Assembly (NCBI GenBank): GCA_026770025.1
Contig: JAMXDE010000071.1
Coordinates: 62,001 to 126,000, forward strand
Source of the DNA: Craspedostauros australis
Taxonomy: Eukaryota > Bacillariophyta > Bacillariophyceae > Mastogloiales > Achnanthaceae
DNA: 64,000 bases
Direction: 5' to 3'
Shown: piece by piece, positions 55,201-64,000 of the stretch
How the letters are laid out: each line of letters starts with the position of its first letter
Position numbering within the stretch: the stretch's first letter is position 1
Notes under the pieces: model-generated
Databases searched by the model: none
Told to the model about the DNA's origin: nothing
The model's input: the letters and a program-made list of their open reading frames with translations, nothing else
Translations under genes and position numbers: made by a program

Positions 55201-58200
55201 CTGAAGTCTCCCTCTGTCGAAGACCGCGGTTGGTTCACTCCCTCTGAAGCTGACATTGGAGGGGCGAGGTCATCATTGATGAAACCTGCATCCGTTTGCA
55301 TCATTGGTTTCTGCTTTGGAGCAGGTAGCAATGGTACCTCTGCGCCTTGATTGTCAGCGGATGGAAAGGGGATGTGAGGCGAAGTTGGAATGTTTGGTTC
55401 GATCGCATCGTTTCGCTTCAATCGACTATGGTCTATGAGGTCGGAGTTGAGGGTTTCTTCCTGTTCCATAGCCTCTACATCGTCGTCATCAAATGGATAC
55501 TGAAAGGTTGTATCACCGAACATACGTGTCCACTCTTCTGATTGGTAGTTCGGCAGGTGTTTGGGATCAGTTGCTATAGTAGCGAACCAATCGTCGAACA
55601 CCACATGGAATTGAGGTGTGATAGATCCTGTACGTGGCGAGAGTACCAAAGGCACTGTCGAAGCGTGCTTTGTAGAGAGACCCACGTTGACGTATCGCTC
55701 TCCTCTTGGTTCCCATCGAGGTATCTTGCGTCCATCTGCGAGTGCTTTGTTGAGCACATACACAGGGCTGCCCCATACGTGTAGATTGTGGAGCTGTTTG
55801 AGTGGAAGTCGGACACGAGAGAGAACATCGTATGGGGTTAGTCCTGTTGCTGGATTGGGCACACGGTTGTAAATGTAAGCCGCGTGTACCACTGCCATTG
55901 GCCATAGCTGTGCATCAAACATGTCAGGCCAATGAATACTTTGGTGCATCATCATTGTTCGAGCCATTGACACGATGGTGCGGATGCTTCGCTCTGCTAT
56001 GCCATTGTGATGGTGGGCTCCGACTCCGGCGAATCGATGGACTTGATGGAAGGCTTCGAGGTGTCGAGTGTACTCGGGTGAAGTGAAGGTGGTTGCGTTG
56101 TCTGATAGGTAAGAGCGCACTGGCACGCCGACATCGCGGCACATTAGCTCAAATCGTTCCTTGGCTTCTAGAGTAGCATGTGTAGTCAGCGCTGCTACTG
56201 GTTCCACGTGAATGTAGCTTGATGCGTGGTCAACGAAGATAGCTCCGCCCTTATACATATCAATTGGGTCTCCTTTTCCTCTTCCTGTAAAGAGGCGGCC
56301 TGGTGTTCGTCCGACGAAGTGGTCTACTGACACTTGTTGGCCTGGGAACAGGTGGTCGGTTCGCAACACACCTTGTTTGTCACGCACGACATGTTGAGTT
56401 ATACCTGGCGAAGGGCGCCGGTGCAACTTTCCAAACTGACATGCGGCACAAAGAGGGAGGTCGGTGACTTTGGCGGCTGCGGTGTGCATTTTTCGGGATG
56501 CTTCGGACCCTGTGAGAACACCTGAACGTAGAAGGAATTTCACTCTATTGAAGGATAAGTGCCCGAGGCGGTAGTGCCAACGGAGAAGCTCCTTTTGTGG
56601 TTGAGTGAGATTGACGTTGTGGTCTGACACAGTTGACACAATTGACGAGAGCGCTGTGGGTAGGTCGTGGATGTTGTCCGAGTTGTAGCCAACTGAAGTT
56701 GGTAGTTTCGTTGACTTCTTGTAGTTGGCGACAACAGCGCTGCGACCCTCGTGCCCGTCCAATCCGCTCAATTTGCATGAAGAATTGTCAAAGACGATTG
56801 TTTCTCCAGGGTATTCTTCGAGGAGACTCGAAGTGCTGATGAGCTTCACTTTGGACAAGGGTACATAGAAGGCGGGCAATCGTAATTTGCGTGGGCTTCC
56901 ACGCACATCGAGCACATGCCATTCTACCGTCCCCAACGCATTCACTTGGATTTTCTTGAGGAATCCACTCAGAAAGGTTGGTTTTGGTGGAAGACTTGGA
57001 GTAGTGCAGAAGTCGTCGAGGTCATTCGTGACAGAGATAGAAGCTCCACTGTCCCACACCAATTCGAATGGAGCGTTGGGAGAGAGACAGTTTTCTGCCT
57101 TCTGTGGAGATGCGAAAGCGTGACGATTAGTAAAGAAGGAGGCGAGGCCTTGCAGAGAAAGAAGTGCAGGAGCGTCAGTATCACTGGGTTGAGTCTGACT
57201 TTTGCCGCAAGCCAAGTCAATGCCGAGCTTGGGGTAAATGTTCCAGAGATTTCGTGAGAGGGTTGATGTGCGACTTCGTGTACGTGTGATTGGATTTTGC
57301 GAATTGTTTTGTTTCGCGCCATATTTGGGGTACTCCAACGGTGTTTTGGGCTTATTCCAATGGTGACGTTTTTGGTTGCGCTTGCGAGTTTTGGTCCGAG
57401 CAGGGCGATGTTTTGATTGCGCGTTCCGTGGCGGACTAGTATTGAGAGCTCGCATTGGCACGGGATCAGTTGTCTTGCTGTTCTCTGTCATCACATCGTA
57501 GAGAGTGCGATTCACGGGTTCATTGAAGTAGACGGGACGGCGGATGTTGCTCTTGGACTTGGTTCGAGACATTGTTTGGATGGTGTCGGCTGTTCTGACT
57601 GGGCTGTGTCTTCGTGGAACGTTTGAGTGAAGGAGGAGCAGCGTGGTGGCAATTATCATCCAGGCGTTGGTTGCCGTGACAAACCACCCGTGCTCGACTC
57701 CAAGAGTGTAGACTTGGAGGCTCACGAAAGAAAGGATTGATCCGATCACACAGCTGAGGTAGTTGAAGGAGGTGAAGTGGTTCCACACAAACGACCACCA
57801 CTCCTTCTCGTCTTGACTGGTGGTAGCTGTTAAGCAGGTCCAAGCAGCCATGTCGACGACGAGATGGTCAGGTTTGGCATTGTTGTTGCCTTTACCTTTC
57901 GGCTTGAAGTTGTCTTGATGGCTTTCGGTGTTATGCGAAAGACGCCAACGACGACACTTGGCGCACCACATGAACGTCTTGTCGTAGACAAGCTTGCGCT
58001 GTGGTTCACCCGCTTTGGGTGGCGTGGATGCCCAACCTTGGTTCGGTTTTCGATTTCCGTTGTTGTTGTTGGGCTTCTTTGGTTGATTCTTCTTCTTCGC
58101 GTTGTTCCTTCCGAAACCCTTGTGTTGCTCAAGGATGTTGGCCTTTGGATGCTTGGCTACGTTGTTGAAGTACGATTGCCTGGGGACGTTTCGGTCCTTG

Positions 58201-59390
58201 ACGCGTCTAATGGCGTGCCAACGATCTCCTCGTACTTCGTTGTCGTACGAAGCCTGTGCTTTGTTGCAGATTGCCATCCAGGTGAGCTCCTTGGCTGCGA
58301 GCTTTGGAAGAGCTTCTTGGTACGTGAATATGGGGAGACGCTTGAGGATTATCTCAAGATCGTCCTTCATCACATAGAGGGGACGTCGGTATTGTTCACC
58401 GGAAAGGAACTTGCCGCCTGCCTGAAGGAAGGCGTCGAGGATGTTGCGGAGCAGATGGAGGTCGAAGCGACCAGCGTCATCGAGGCTCTTGCAGAGGGCG
58501 CGAAGCTTGACAGCCATGTCTCCGACGTTCTCACCAGCGAACTGAGAGCAGTCGACTTTACGGATGTCCTTGGCGATCTTGTCTTGCTCGTCCAACGAGT
58601 TGGCGGTGATGCTATTCATGAATTCGATGAAGAGGGTTAGGAAGTGGTTGTGATACTTCCTTTCGATTCGGTTCATGAGCTGATCTTCGAGAACTGGGTC
58701 AAGGCTATCAAGGAAGAATGCGGCGGCTGCCCCGTTGTTTTGGACATCGTAGTTGTCCCACTTCTCGTGATACGCTTCGAAATGCCTCGTTGAATCTTCA
58801 AGGGTGAAGGAGGCAGGTGAGTCGAGGACACATACCATTGTTGGGGTTGCAGCGTCATCGACAATGTATGCCATGGTTAAGAGTCCCGTCTTGCTCATGT
58901 GGTTGTGTACCATCCGAATGAATTGCTGGATGTTGCCGCCTTTCTTGAACTTGTCGGTCAATCCAGTTTCGCGCTTGGCTTGGTTCGCAGAGTCGGCTCC
59001 GTTGTGGAGGATTCTCTGCTGCTGGGCGTGGGTCCATCTAGTTTGGGATCCTTCCTTGAGGCCAGTCCACTCCACGTTTGGTTCGCCTGCTGTCCAGGGT
59101 ACCCAGTTGCGGCCTTGCTGGTTCATTCCACCCATGATGGGGACGATTGGCTTGGTGGTGAGGTCTTCGTCGTCGTCGTCGCTGTCGTCGTCCGGACGCT
59201 TGCTTCCTTTTGGCTTGGGGTCCGTGATGGCGTCAGCTGCGGCTTGGGAGACGGCTGCTGCCATGTTCGCTGCTTCAGCGTTGGCTTCGGCTGTCAACGT
59301 TGCCTCTTGGAGACGGAGATTTTCAGTCCGAATGGTCTCGAGCTGTGCTTGCAGCTCTTCCAACGTTGGGTTGGGCTCCTCTTCCGCCAT
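52206..59390 (-). CDS. Gag-Pol polyprotein of Copia element 2
   Basis: A single frame of 2394 residues, colinear with that of element 1. Gag carries the same CCHH motif (MWCAKCRRWRLSH) and is followed by a hydrophobic hairpin (SCVIGSILSFVSLQV, then NAWMIIATTLLLL). Protease LVWDSGAS. Integrase WHYRLGHLSF/CAACQFGK and acids in SVDHFVG, LSDNATTF and NGIAERS. Reverse transcriptase YVDDAGIAS. RNase H FVDSDFAGL, STMEAEYAAL and EDNEACI. RNase H, RT and integrase are strongly conserved with element 1, while the linker between integrase and RT and the Gag N-terminus vary. No stop or shift is seen. It would copy the element through cytoplasmic reverse transcription and nuclear integration. Confidence 0.95.
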   Translation of the reverse strand: MAEEEPNPTLEELQAQLETIRTENLRLQEATLTAEANAEAANMAAAVSQAAADAITDPKPKGSKRPDDDSDDDDEDLTTKPIVPIMGGMNQQGRNWVPWTAGEPNVEWTGLKEGSQTRWTHAQQQRILHNGADSANQAKRETGLTDKFKKGGNIQQFIRMVHNHMSKTGLLTMAYIVDDAATPTMVCVLDSPASFTLEDSTRHFEAYHEKWDNYDVQNNGAAAAFFLDSLDPVLEDQLMNRIERKYHNHFLTLFIEFMNSITANSLDEQDKIAKDIRKVDCSQFAGENVGDMAVKLRALCKSLDDAGRFDLHLLRNILDAFLQAGGKFLSGEQYRRPLYVMKDDLEIILKRLPIFTYQEALPKLAAKELTWMAICNKAQASYDNEVRGDRWHAIRRVKDRNVPRQSYFNNVAKHPKANILEQHKGFGRNNAKKKNQPKKPNNNNGNRKPNQGWASTPPKAGEPQRKLVYDKTFMWCAKCRRWRLSHNTESHQDNFKPKGKGNNNAKPDHLVVDMAAWTCLTATTSQDEKEWWSFVWNHFTSFNYLSCVIGSILSFVSLQVYTLGVEHGWFVTATNAWMIIATTLLLLHSNVPRRHSPVRTADTIQTMSRTKSKSNIRRPVYFNEPVNRTLYDVMTENSKTTDPVPMRALNTSPPRNAQSKHRPARTKTRKRNQKRHHWNKPKTPLEYPKYGAKQNNSQNPITRTRSRTSTLSRNLWNIYPKLGIDLACGKSQTQPSDTDAPALLSLQGLASFFTNRHAFASPQKAENCLSPNAPFELVWDSGASISVTNDLDDFCTTPSLPPKPTFLSGFLKKIQVNALGTVEWHVLDVRGSPRKLRLPAFYVPLSKVKLISTSSLLEEYPGETIVFDNSSCKLSGLDGHEGRSAVVANYKKSTKLPTSVGYNSDNIHDLPTALSSIVSTVSDHNVNLTQPQKELLRWHYRLGHLSFNRVKFLLRSGVLTGSEASRKMHTAAAKVTDLPLCAACQFGKLHRRPSPGITQHVVRDKQGVLRTDHLFPGQQVSVDHFVGRTPGRLFTGRGKGDPIDMYKGGAIFVDHASSYIHVEPVAALTTHATLEAKERFELMCRDVGVPVRSYLSDNATTFTSPEYTRHLEAFHQVHRFAGVGAHHHNGIAERSIRTIVSMARTMMMHQSIHWPDMFDAQLWPMAVVHAAYIYNRVPNPATGLTPYDVLSRVRLPLKQLHNLHVWGSPVYVLNKALADGRKIPRWEPRGERYVNVGLSTKHASTVPLVLSPRTGSITPQFHVVFDDWFATIATDPKHLPNYQSEEWTRMFGDTTFQYPFDDDDVEAMEQEETLNSDLIDHSRLKRNDAIEPNIPTSPHIPFPSADNQGAEVPLLPAPKQKPMMQTDAGFINDDLAPPMSASEGVNQPRSSTEGDFSYPPAASEGEELQEGPASQEPQWEPSNQLPDPLKKDQSAQSPLQPVSSMPTSNVPESTTSSPIPPTSTITPKRERSTRIRKEPLRFTYGRLGGKAAWLEDDDCEEYHLCVATAAEEEIESDDATSDIHPDSYPIHVFSRAVIDCLNTIEFLQRNGSDPLSIYLHDFKVNSLYLLRQLRQRYRTLNPQAPVHDLPRMEPEEFQANMVDWWQPEPTDMTEDAPFNVTDLYEDFFLDMELHIMEDRECEFLFEEQQNEVTVYAVRKFLGIMSKYMLTGIMTPRFDALDFAASSLRDPAESDDLETLMNEGHTPPECGLGATMFKAKFLSIWNAIGQSHNYRLAFESLRQHTSTIRPGPWQQPSKFEVQQFNLGVQEGGTEPVHHVPNTRETDFQAILQSTLTVDPSYILDTNNCIPQKDWANIEQHAYSVNIIEPQPDATNFPAYVDWQLMSYFATGADLDISERTAAYKASTSDPDTLSFDEAIRDDNRDAWMQAANKEIQDLTEKGTWEEVDKSTVPYGEKIYPGTWVFRRKRLPDGTIKKYKGRWCCRGDLILEDASTYAPVVAWSSVRIFLITSIVLGWVTTSIDFTNAFVQAEIHKPVFLHLPRGFKSSKGSNTCLVLRKSLYGLTIAPRLWYEHLIRALLAEGFTACDQEQCLFIREGIMIVLYVDDAGIASKTKKFADDFIRSMRNRGFELTQEGSFNEFLGIEVNRDPQADYIHLRQPGLIQKVLAATGMTECGGAATPAAQTALGRNEHEPPMDENWNYRSVVGMLLYLTTNTRPDLAFAVSQVARFGSDPRRSHSKAIKRIMRYLKATQDKGTIIRPTGQLDLTCFVDSDFAGLYRQEPDQDRTAVKSRTGYLIKLGGCPLIWKSKLQTEIALSTMEAEYAALSLAMRTLIPIQQLIRQVIDNAGTDMPLHTNLQCTVFEDNEACISLATNHQPTARTKHFLTKWHFFWYWVKAGFICVQHIPTGEQLADVFTKGSIVQTFQYLRFQIMGW

Positions 59391-59528
59391 GATGGGCGGT
59401 GTCGGGTCCTTGAGGGGTCTTTTGACTTCGAAGGGATCGATCTGTTCTGCGTTCTACTGCTCTTGCTTCGACTTCACTTCGTTTTGAAGTTGTGCACTGA
59501 AGTACGATGCTGGCTTTAGAGAAGGCAG

Positions 59529-59798
59529 GCGCCTGGTCTGCAGGCGCGGTTGAGCTTGCTTAAGCAGAGGCTACTGCGGTCCGATGTTGTGATCGGTTAT
59601 CGTCAGTTTGGACTTTATAGTCCTCTCGAGATGCTCGGTTTTCGAGCTGTGGAGCTTAGTGTCCACCTTGGACCTGAGGGTCCGTTTGGTATTGCTCGGT
59701 TTGCGAGCTGTGGAGCTTGGTGTCCACTCTGGACCTGAGGGTCCTTGCAGTTTGCTCGGTTTGCGAGCGTAGCCTTGGGGCTTGGTCTCAAAGAGACC
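59529..59798 (-). other. leader hairpin array, element 2
   Basis: In element sense order: GGTCTC/GAGACC (59784-59798), GCC/GGC (59772-59781), GCTCG/CGAGC (59754-59768), GGACC/GGTCC (59731-59744), GCTCG/CGAGC (59694-59708), GGACC/GGTCC (59670-59683), GCTCG/CGAGC (59633-59647), GGACT/AGTCC (59610-59623), CCGAT/ATCGG (59581-59596) and GCGCCTG/CAGGCGC (59529-59547). Part of it is a 60-61-bp tandem repeat. The alternation of GCTCG-type and GGAC-type stems and the 7-bp final stem match element 1. Confidence 0.75.
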
Positions 59799-59853
59799 TT
59801 GCGAGCGGTTGGCAGAGGAAGATGCTCAGTAGAGTTGGTGAACGTTGGTGTAA

Positions 59854-59869
59854 CCACTCGCAGCTACCA
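59854..59869 (-). other. primer binding site, element 2
   Basis: Same TGGTAGCTGCGAGTGG as element 1 in element sense, starting on the last LTR base. Confidence 0.8.
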
Positions 59870-60123
59870 GTTGGATTTTCGTGTGCTGTTGTGACACGAT
59901 CCGGAAGGGATGGCCTAGCTGACTGCCAGATTCAAAGAATCTGATGGTGAAGTCAACGTGTGGCGACCGTCTGGAGATTAGTTGTATGTGACAATGGAGT
60001 AGATTAGTGTTGTAGTGCTGATCTTAAGTTGTGCTATTAGTTATTTGAATAGTCTGCATTGTGAGTTGATCAATTTGAGATGTAGGATGAAGAAACGATA
60101 GTCGGCTTGAATGGTGCGGCTCT

Positions 60124-60148
60124 GCACTGACCTTCAGAGGTTCAGTGC
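60124..60148 (-). other. conserved LTR hairpin, element 2
   Basis: GCACTGA/TCAGTGC stem with an 11-base loop; the stem is identical to element 1 and the loop is not. Repeated at 51632-51656. Confidence 0.5.
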
Positions 60149-60400
60149 TGAGGGCGGACGGGTCCTCTCTTTCTCTCTTTCTCCAGTATCTCATCGTAGT
60201 CGTTCTACGTTCGAGTACTAAGCCTTGACACCTTGATTGAGGTTTGGGATCGAGAACACAGGTTGTCAGGCCGCAGGAATTGATGTAAGATTCCCTGTGT
60301 GTGTTGAAGCGGGGAGGATCTCTTGGCTGTTGTCATGCAAGGTTGTCAGGTTGTTTAGCTGACAACGGAATTCAGGTTGGCTGCATTACAATAGTTCAGG

Positions 60401-60418
60401 AGAGCACATAGTTCCCAG
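60401..60418 (-). promoter_or_regulatory. conserved core-promoter-like block, element 2 LTR
   Basis: Reads CTGGGAACTATGTGCTCT in element sense, one base different from element 1. Repeated at 51909-51926. Confidence 0.5.
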
Positions 60419-60528
60419 GGTATCTTGATCTCATTGACTTCGGATAGTGTTTGAGTCAGTGGTGATTCATGAATGAGTGTGGGAGAAGGAGGGAAAAGAG
60501 TGATTGTTCCGTATTTGTTGGTGGGATA

Positions 60529-60553
60529 TTTCGCGCCAAAATTTCGCGCCAAA
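60529..60553 (-). promoter_or_regulatory. paired E2F-type sites in U3 of element 2
   Basis: TTTCGCGCCAAA occurs at 60529-60540 and again at 60542-60553, 13 bases apart. Both match TTTSGCGCSAAA. In element sense they lie at LTR positions 69-80 and 82-93, the same place as in element 1. Also at 52037-52048 and 52050-52061. Confidence 0.65.
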
Positions 60554-60621
60554 ATAATTTCAAGGTGCGACAAGGAACACACTGAGTGAAAAGTAGTCCG
60601 TTCTTTAGATGAACTTCAACT

Positions 60622-62355
60622 CAGAGTGGGAAAGAAAAAGAATCGCTGCCATGTAGGAGAGCATTCTCGAGTACAGATAATGTTCTGCTCTTTCTCCAGA
60701 GCAACATCATGGTTGCTGAATGACGACATCGTACGCAAAGTAGGTATCTCGCTCGATTGGAGCACCACCACACGCAATCAAACGCAATACACTCATGCCA
60801 CTACTCGTACATCGCTGCGTCGCCCTTCGTTGTTCTGAAACCGCCTGCACGTCATGTCGCTTGTCCAACCGCTCCCGTGCTGTCGCTTCACCATGTTCGT
60901 CTGACATGCGACCCACTTTCGCCACGTCCACGTTTGGAACCAATTCTCCGAAAATGACACCAAAGGAGAAATCGGAGAAACGGGATGTCCAGAGTCACAG
61001 CCCGCGTCAGACACGCCAACACGAACACAAATCCTCACTGGTCGACCACATGTGTGTCCTAATACACGCACGAGTGTGGGAGCTGGTACATCTTAAGCGA
61101 TCCAACACATGGGAGCCCTCGACTCTGCTCTGTTCTAATCGAGACCACTCTTGCGTTGGAACCATTTGGGCACACCGAGCCATGGAGCCGCCTCCAATTG
61201 ATCAGCAGCAAGGACCTACATGCCTCGCTTTTGTCTCACTGTTACTCTGATCTTTGCATTTGTACCAGGAACCTTTCTGTTTCTTGGACTATGGTTCTCC
61301 CACGTGGAATCTGCTTGTCATAGCAACGCACATGCATACCTGAACTGTTGAATTTGTCCAAAAAAAGAAACGGATGGCGATCATTCTGCTCGCGCAGATT
61401 ATGGGCAATGCGAACAAGAGTTGACTTGCAGCCTTCGTATTATATTATATGTCTGTACAGTAGCGTCGTGTTCATCCAGTAGATGAGTGCCTGCGTGTGT
61501 GTGTGTGTGCGTGCTTCCATGTTTAGCTCCGGTGCAGTGCATCAAGAGGATGTGGAGTAGATAGATGCATCACCACCCGTCTCGCGTTGCGTCATCGATC
61601 TTCCCTTGTCGGCGCTGCGTGGATGCGGTTGGCCCATCAGTTGCATGCTCCTCAGTGCTGGTCTTGCCATGGTGTATGGCGTGGTGCCTCCAACCATGCC
61701 GTCGAATCTTGCTTCGTCGTCATCGCATCATGCGTCGGTGCCAAGAACCATGTTTGGTGGTGAATCCATGTTGGAAGTAACATGTTGGGGGAAGTCGTTG
61801 GTGTTTGTTGAAGCTAAGGGTGACAACTTGGGCAGCACCTGCGTATGTACAGTAGATGTGCATGCAATGCGTTTGCAGCCACCTCCAACACAAGCATCTC
61901 GATAGATGCAGTCCACAACGTTGGTTGTTGCTCGGTCTCAGTCAGACTTGATCTTGGGGGATGGCTCTTCGCCTGGTCTGTGCATGTTTGCAGATGTTGC
62001 AAGTGTTGCTGATGGTGCTTGTATCCGAGGACGATGATATTGAAGGAGCTTATGCTGTTGCTGCTATGAGTATACTGTTGATGGTGTGGATGCAGATGGT
62101 GTCAGCCCTCGTGCTAACCCCATTCCAGCATCGACATGCCCACTCGTGATGATGCTCATCGGCTTCTTGCGTATCTGCAGAGCTTGGCTGCAAGTTTGAC
62201 ATTGACATGCTCCACCTGTTCACTTCCAACTCTGCTTCTTCCATCCATTCAAAACTGACGCTGATGTGGCCGCCACCACCACCATTCATGCTACCATGAT
62301 CGTTGCGTATGTACCTTTCCTGATGATGGCATTGCCACTGATGCTATTACTCGTA
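60622..62355. other. right target duplication (60622-60626) and intergenic region
   Basis: After CAGAG come about 1.7 kb without a supported gene. Plus-strand frames at 61606-61905 and 61961-62149 are coding-like but broken by stops, perhaps a gene remnant. A short GT run is at about 61490-61515. Confidence 0.45.
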
Positions 62356-63684
62356 CTACGATTGCAACGACAAGCTGTCTTCACTGCCACTGCCACTCCG
62401 ACCAATGTGCTCACCTTGCTCTGTGAACTCTACATCGATTGGCAGCTCCATCAATGACAGGAATTCTTCCATCGTGGAGCCGCCTCCCATCTCGATCGGG
62501 ACACACTCGGGCCCGATGCCGAACGATGCCAGGGAATCCAGACAGTGGTCACCGTGCAGCAGCAACCTCAGCCGATTCTCCCTCCCCAGGAGATACTTCA
62601 GCGATGGCAGGACCATGTCGGTGAATGCGATGGATCGCGTGACGGTGATATGCCATGCCTTCATGCGAAATGGCATGCAATCGGAGGCCGTGCTGACGAT
62701 GGTCTTGATCAGCGCGCGGTTGAAGTTGGCGAACATGTCGAAGCCGAGGAGGTTGACGAGCATGACGATTCCCCTGCCTTGGGCGTCCGGACGTTTGGCC
62801 AGCCACTGCAGCAGGCAGAAGCAGACGCGGAAGACCGAGTTGCGGCTCGTGGTCTTGGCGGAGTACGCCGCTCGGTGGATGTGGAAGATCCATCGTCCGC
62901 TTTGGTCCTTCCCCAAGATTCGGACAATGCCACGGCGTATCGTCACTTGATCTTCCTCGTTCAGCGATGAATGGAGGCTCATCGGCAGGTAGGATTCCTC
63001 TTGGAAGAACTTGTTGCGTGATGACCAGTACTTTGCCACACGCTGGGCTGCCGACGCAGCTGACATTTGTACATCGTTCGTCGGGGCCGTCCTCATGAAT
63101 ACGATGGGGTCGGTCTCGCTGTGCACAAAGTCTCTAGATGTGGCCTCCAACGCCTTCAGGTAGCCCTGCGTGGAATTCAAAGGGAGCTTGGACATTTCGT
63201 CGTTGAACATCCTGAGCTTGAGCAACCTCTGCTCGTCGTCTTCAGCGTCATTGGCTTTTCTGGCTGTTGTTGTCGTAGTCAATGTTGTTGCAGTTGACGC
63301 TGCTGTGGTTGTCGCAGATACAGGTGCAGGTGCAGATGATACCTGAGCTTGATCGTCACCGCTGACATCACCGCTGACATCTCCGCTCGTACCAGCAATG
63401 CCTTGGTCAAACATGTGATTGTCTGCCCTGGTGCCGTCAACACCTATGATGCTACCATCGCCGTCACCACCGCGATTGTCGCCACCATCTCCCTCGCCTG
63501 CACCTCTTTCCTGTTCCTCGACACCTCCTTCAACATCTCCTTCGTCATCTTCAAAACTGGAGTACCCGCCTCCGATGTCAGCATCGATTCTGCGTCGCTC
63601 CTCCTCGGTTAGATTGTTGATCTCCTCTTGCTCCATCGCCGCGGTGAATCGCGGTGCTGTGTATGAGAATGGCATTGCTCCCAT
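62356..63684 (-). CDS. CRAL-TRIO/Sec14-like domain protein
   Basis: A 442-residue intronless frame. Residues 1-150 are disordered, acidic and Gly/Thr-rich. Residues about 195-240 resemble the CRAL-TRIO N-terminal helices (DPIVFMRTAPTND..AAQRVAKYWSSRNKFF). Residues about 250-420 match the lipid-binding lobe (IVRILGKDQSGRWIFHIHR, GIVMLVNLLGFDMFANFNRAL, MPFRMKAWHITV, CVPIEMGGGSTMEEFL). Such proteins carry phosphoinositides or other lipids between membranes; the ligand here is unknown. Start at 63684, with a second ATG 15 codons later that is also possible. Confidence 0.85.
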   Translation of the reverse strand: MGAMPFSYTAPRFTAAMEQEEINNLTEEERRRIDADIGGGYSSFEDDEGDVEGGVEEQERGAGEGDGGDNRGGDGDGSIIGVDGTRADNHMFDQGIAGTSGDVSGDVSGDDQAQVSSAPAPVSATTTAASTATTLTTTTTARKANDAEDDEQRLLKLRMFNDEMSKLPLNSTQGYLKALEATSRDFVHSETDPIVFMRTAPTNDVQMSAASAAQRVAKYWSSRNKFFQEESYLPMSLHSSLNEEDQVTIRRGIVRILGKDQSGRWIFHIHRAAYSAKTTSRNSVFRVCFCLLQWLAKRPDAQGRGIVMLVNLLGFDMFANFNRALIKTIVSTASDCMPFRMKAWHITVTRSIAFTDMVLPSLKYLLGRENRLRLLLHGDHCLDSLASFGIGPECVPIEMGGGSTMEEFLSLMELPIDVEFTEQGEHIGRSGSGSEDSLSLQS

Positions 63685-64000
63685 TTACGTTTGAAAGTTT
63701 GTGGTACAGAGGCGTATCGAAGTGTGTCGATGCGTGTGGATGCACTCTCACTTGCAGATTGATGGATTGATGGCTTCCCTTGATGAATGAACACTGCTGT
63801 TGATCTGCTATGTGTGCTGTGACTTCCCTTGCTGCCGACACAAATGTTGGAGCAGCGCGTGATTGCACGATGTGATCAATCACAGTGGCCGCAATGGTAA
63901 CCAGAAGCTGTCAAAGATGGAAGTTGTCTCTTCCGTTTTTCGGTACCTCTCGACTGCTGTGGTCAGTGATCGCGCGTTGGAAAGTGGAGGTAACAGAACC
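63685..64000. other. 5' flank of the CRAL-TRIO gene
   Basis: Nothing supported; presumably 5' UTR and promoter, truncated by the window end. Confidence 0.5.

Larger units (their letters stand above)
51377..60621 (-). mobile_element. Copia LTR retrotransposon, element 2 (complete)
   Basis: A 9245-bp element on the minus strand with 753-bp LTRs at 51377-52129 and 59869-60621 (offset 8492, apparently identical) and the duplication CAGAG at 51372-51376 and 60622-60626. It shares primer site, polypurine tract, LTR ends, leader design and Gag-Pol layout with element 1. The LTRs are longer and largely different, and the protein is diverged, so it is a sister subfamily. Open frame and matching LTRs again suggest recent transposition. 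Confidence 0.95.
59869..60621 (-). repeat. 5' LTR, Copia element 2
   Basis: 753 bp, apparently identical to 51377-52129. Followed at 60622 by target duplication CAGAG. Confidence 0.93.

Overview
The window is nuclear DNA of a eukaryotic protist, most likely a diatom or another stramenopile. Three things support this. Three receptor-type nucleotide cyclase/phosphodiesterase fusions are present, an architecture known from diatoms and other protists. The genes have short GT-AG introns. The Copia elements are long, single-ORF Gag-Pol elements. The assignment rests on protein families and gene structure only; no search was run.

Layout from left to right. (1) 0.2-5.2 kb: a PIF/Harbinger-like DDE transposase (minus), then a large ankyrin/coiled-coil/BTB protein (plus) built from 102-bp and 63-bp DNA repeats. 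(2) 5.92-11.11 kb: a DNA transposon with terminal inverted repeats. It carries an intron-containing DDE-like module that reads, in one frame interrupted by two TGA codons, into a PD-(D/E)XK nuclease and a cysteine-rich C-terminus. (3) 11.4-16.5 kb: cyclase/PDE gene 1 (minus, four exons). (4) 16.5-20.8 kb: about 3.5 kb of degenerate sequence and a mitochondrial-type aspartyl beta-hydroxylase-domain protein (minus). (5) 21.7-25.1 kb: a PAS hybrid histidine kinase with a receiver domain (plus, three exons). (6) 27.7-46.8 kb: cyclase/PDE genes 2 and 3, direct duplicates, separated by a complete 9.15-kb Copia element inserted between them. (7) 47.4-49.8 kb: a chalcone-isomerase-like protein (minus, two exons). 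(8) 51.4-60.6 kb: a second complete Copia element of a related subfamily (minus). (9) 62.4-63.7 kb: a CRAL-TRIO/Sec14-like lipid-binding protein (minus).

Most host genes have signalling roles: three transmembrane cyclase/PDE receptors that can both make and destroy cyclic nucleotide, one phosphorelay kinase, one BTB adaptor and one lipid-transfer-type protein. They are not an operon, and there is no direct evidence that they share a pathway. Mobile elements fill over a third of the window.

The most interesting unexplained structure is in the retroelements. Both Copia leaders, between primer binding site and gag, hold an ordered series of about ten short perfect hairpins whose stems are kept while their bases change. 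Both LTRs carry perfect E2F-type sites at the same distance from the LTR start. Both have AGTT...AACT termini rather than TG...CA. Both encode a hydrophobic two-helix segment between Gag and protease. The other candidate novelty is the DDE/PD-(D/E)XK transposon. A 1.6-kb gene-conversion-like tract links cyclase/PDE genes 2 and 3. All sequence comparisons were made by eye.
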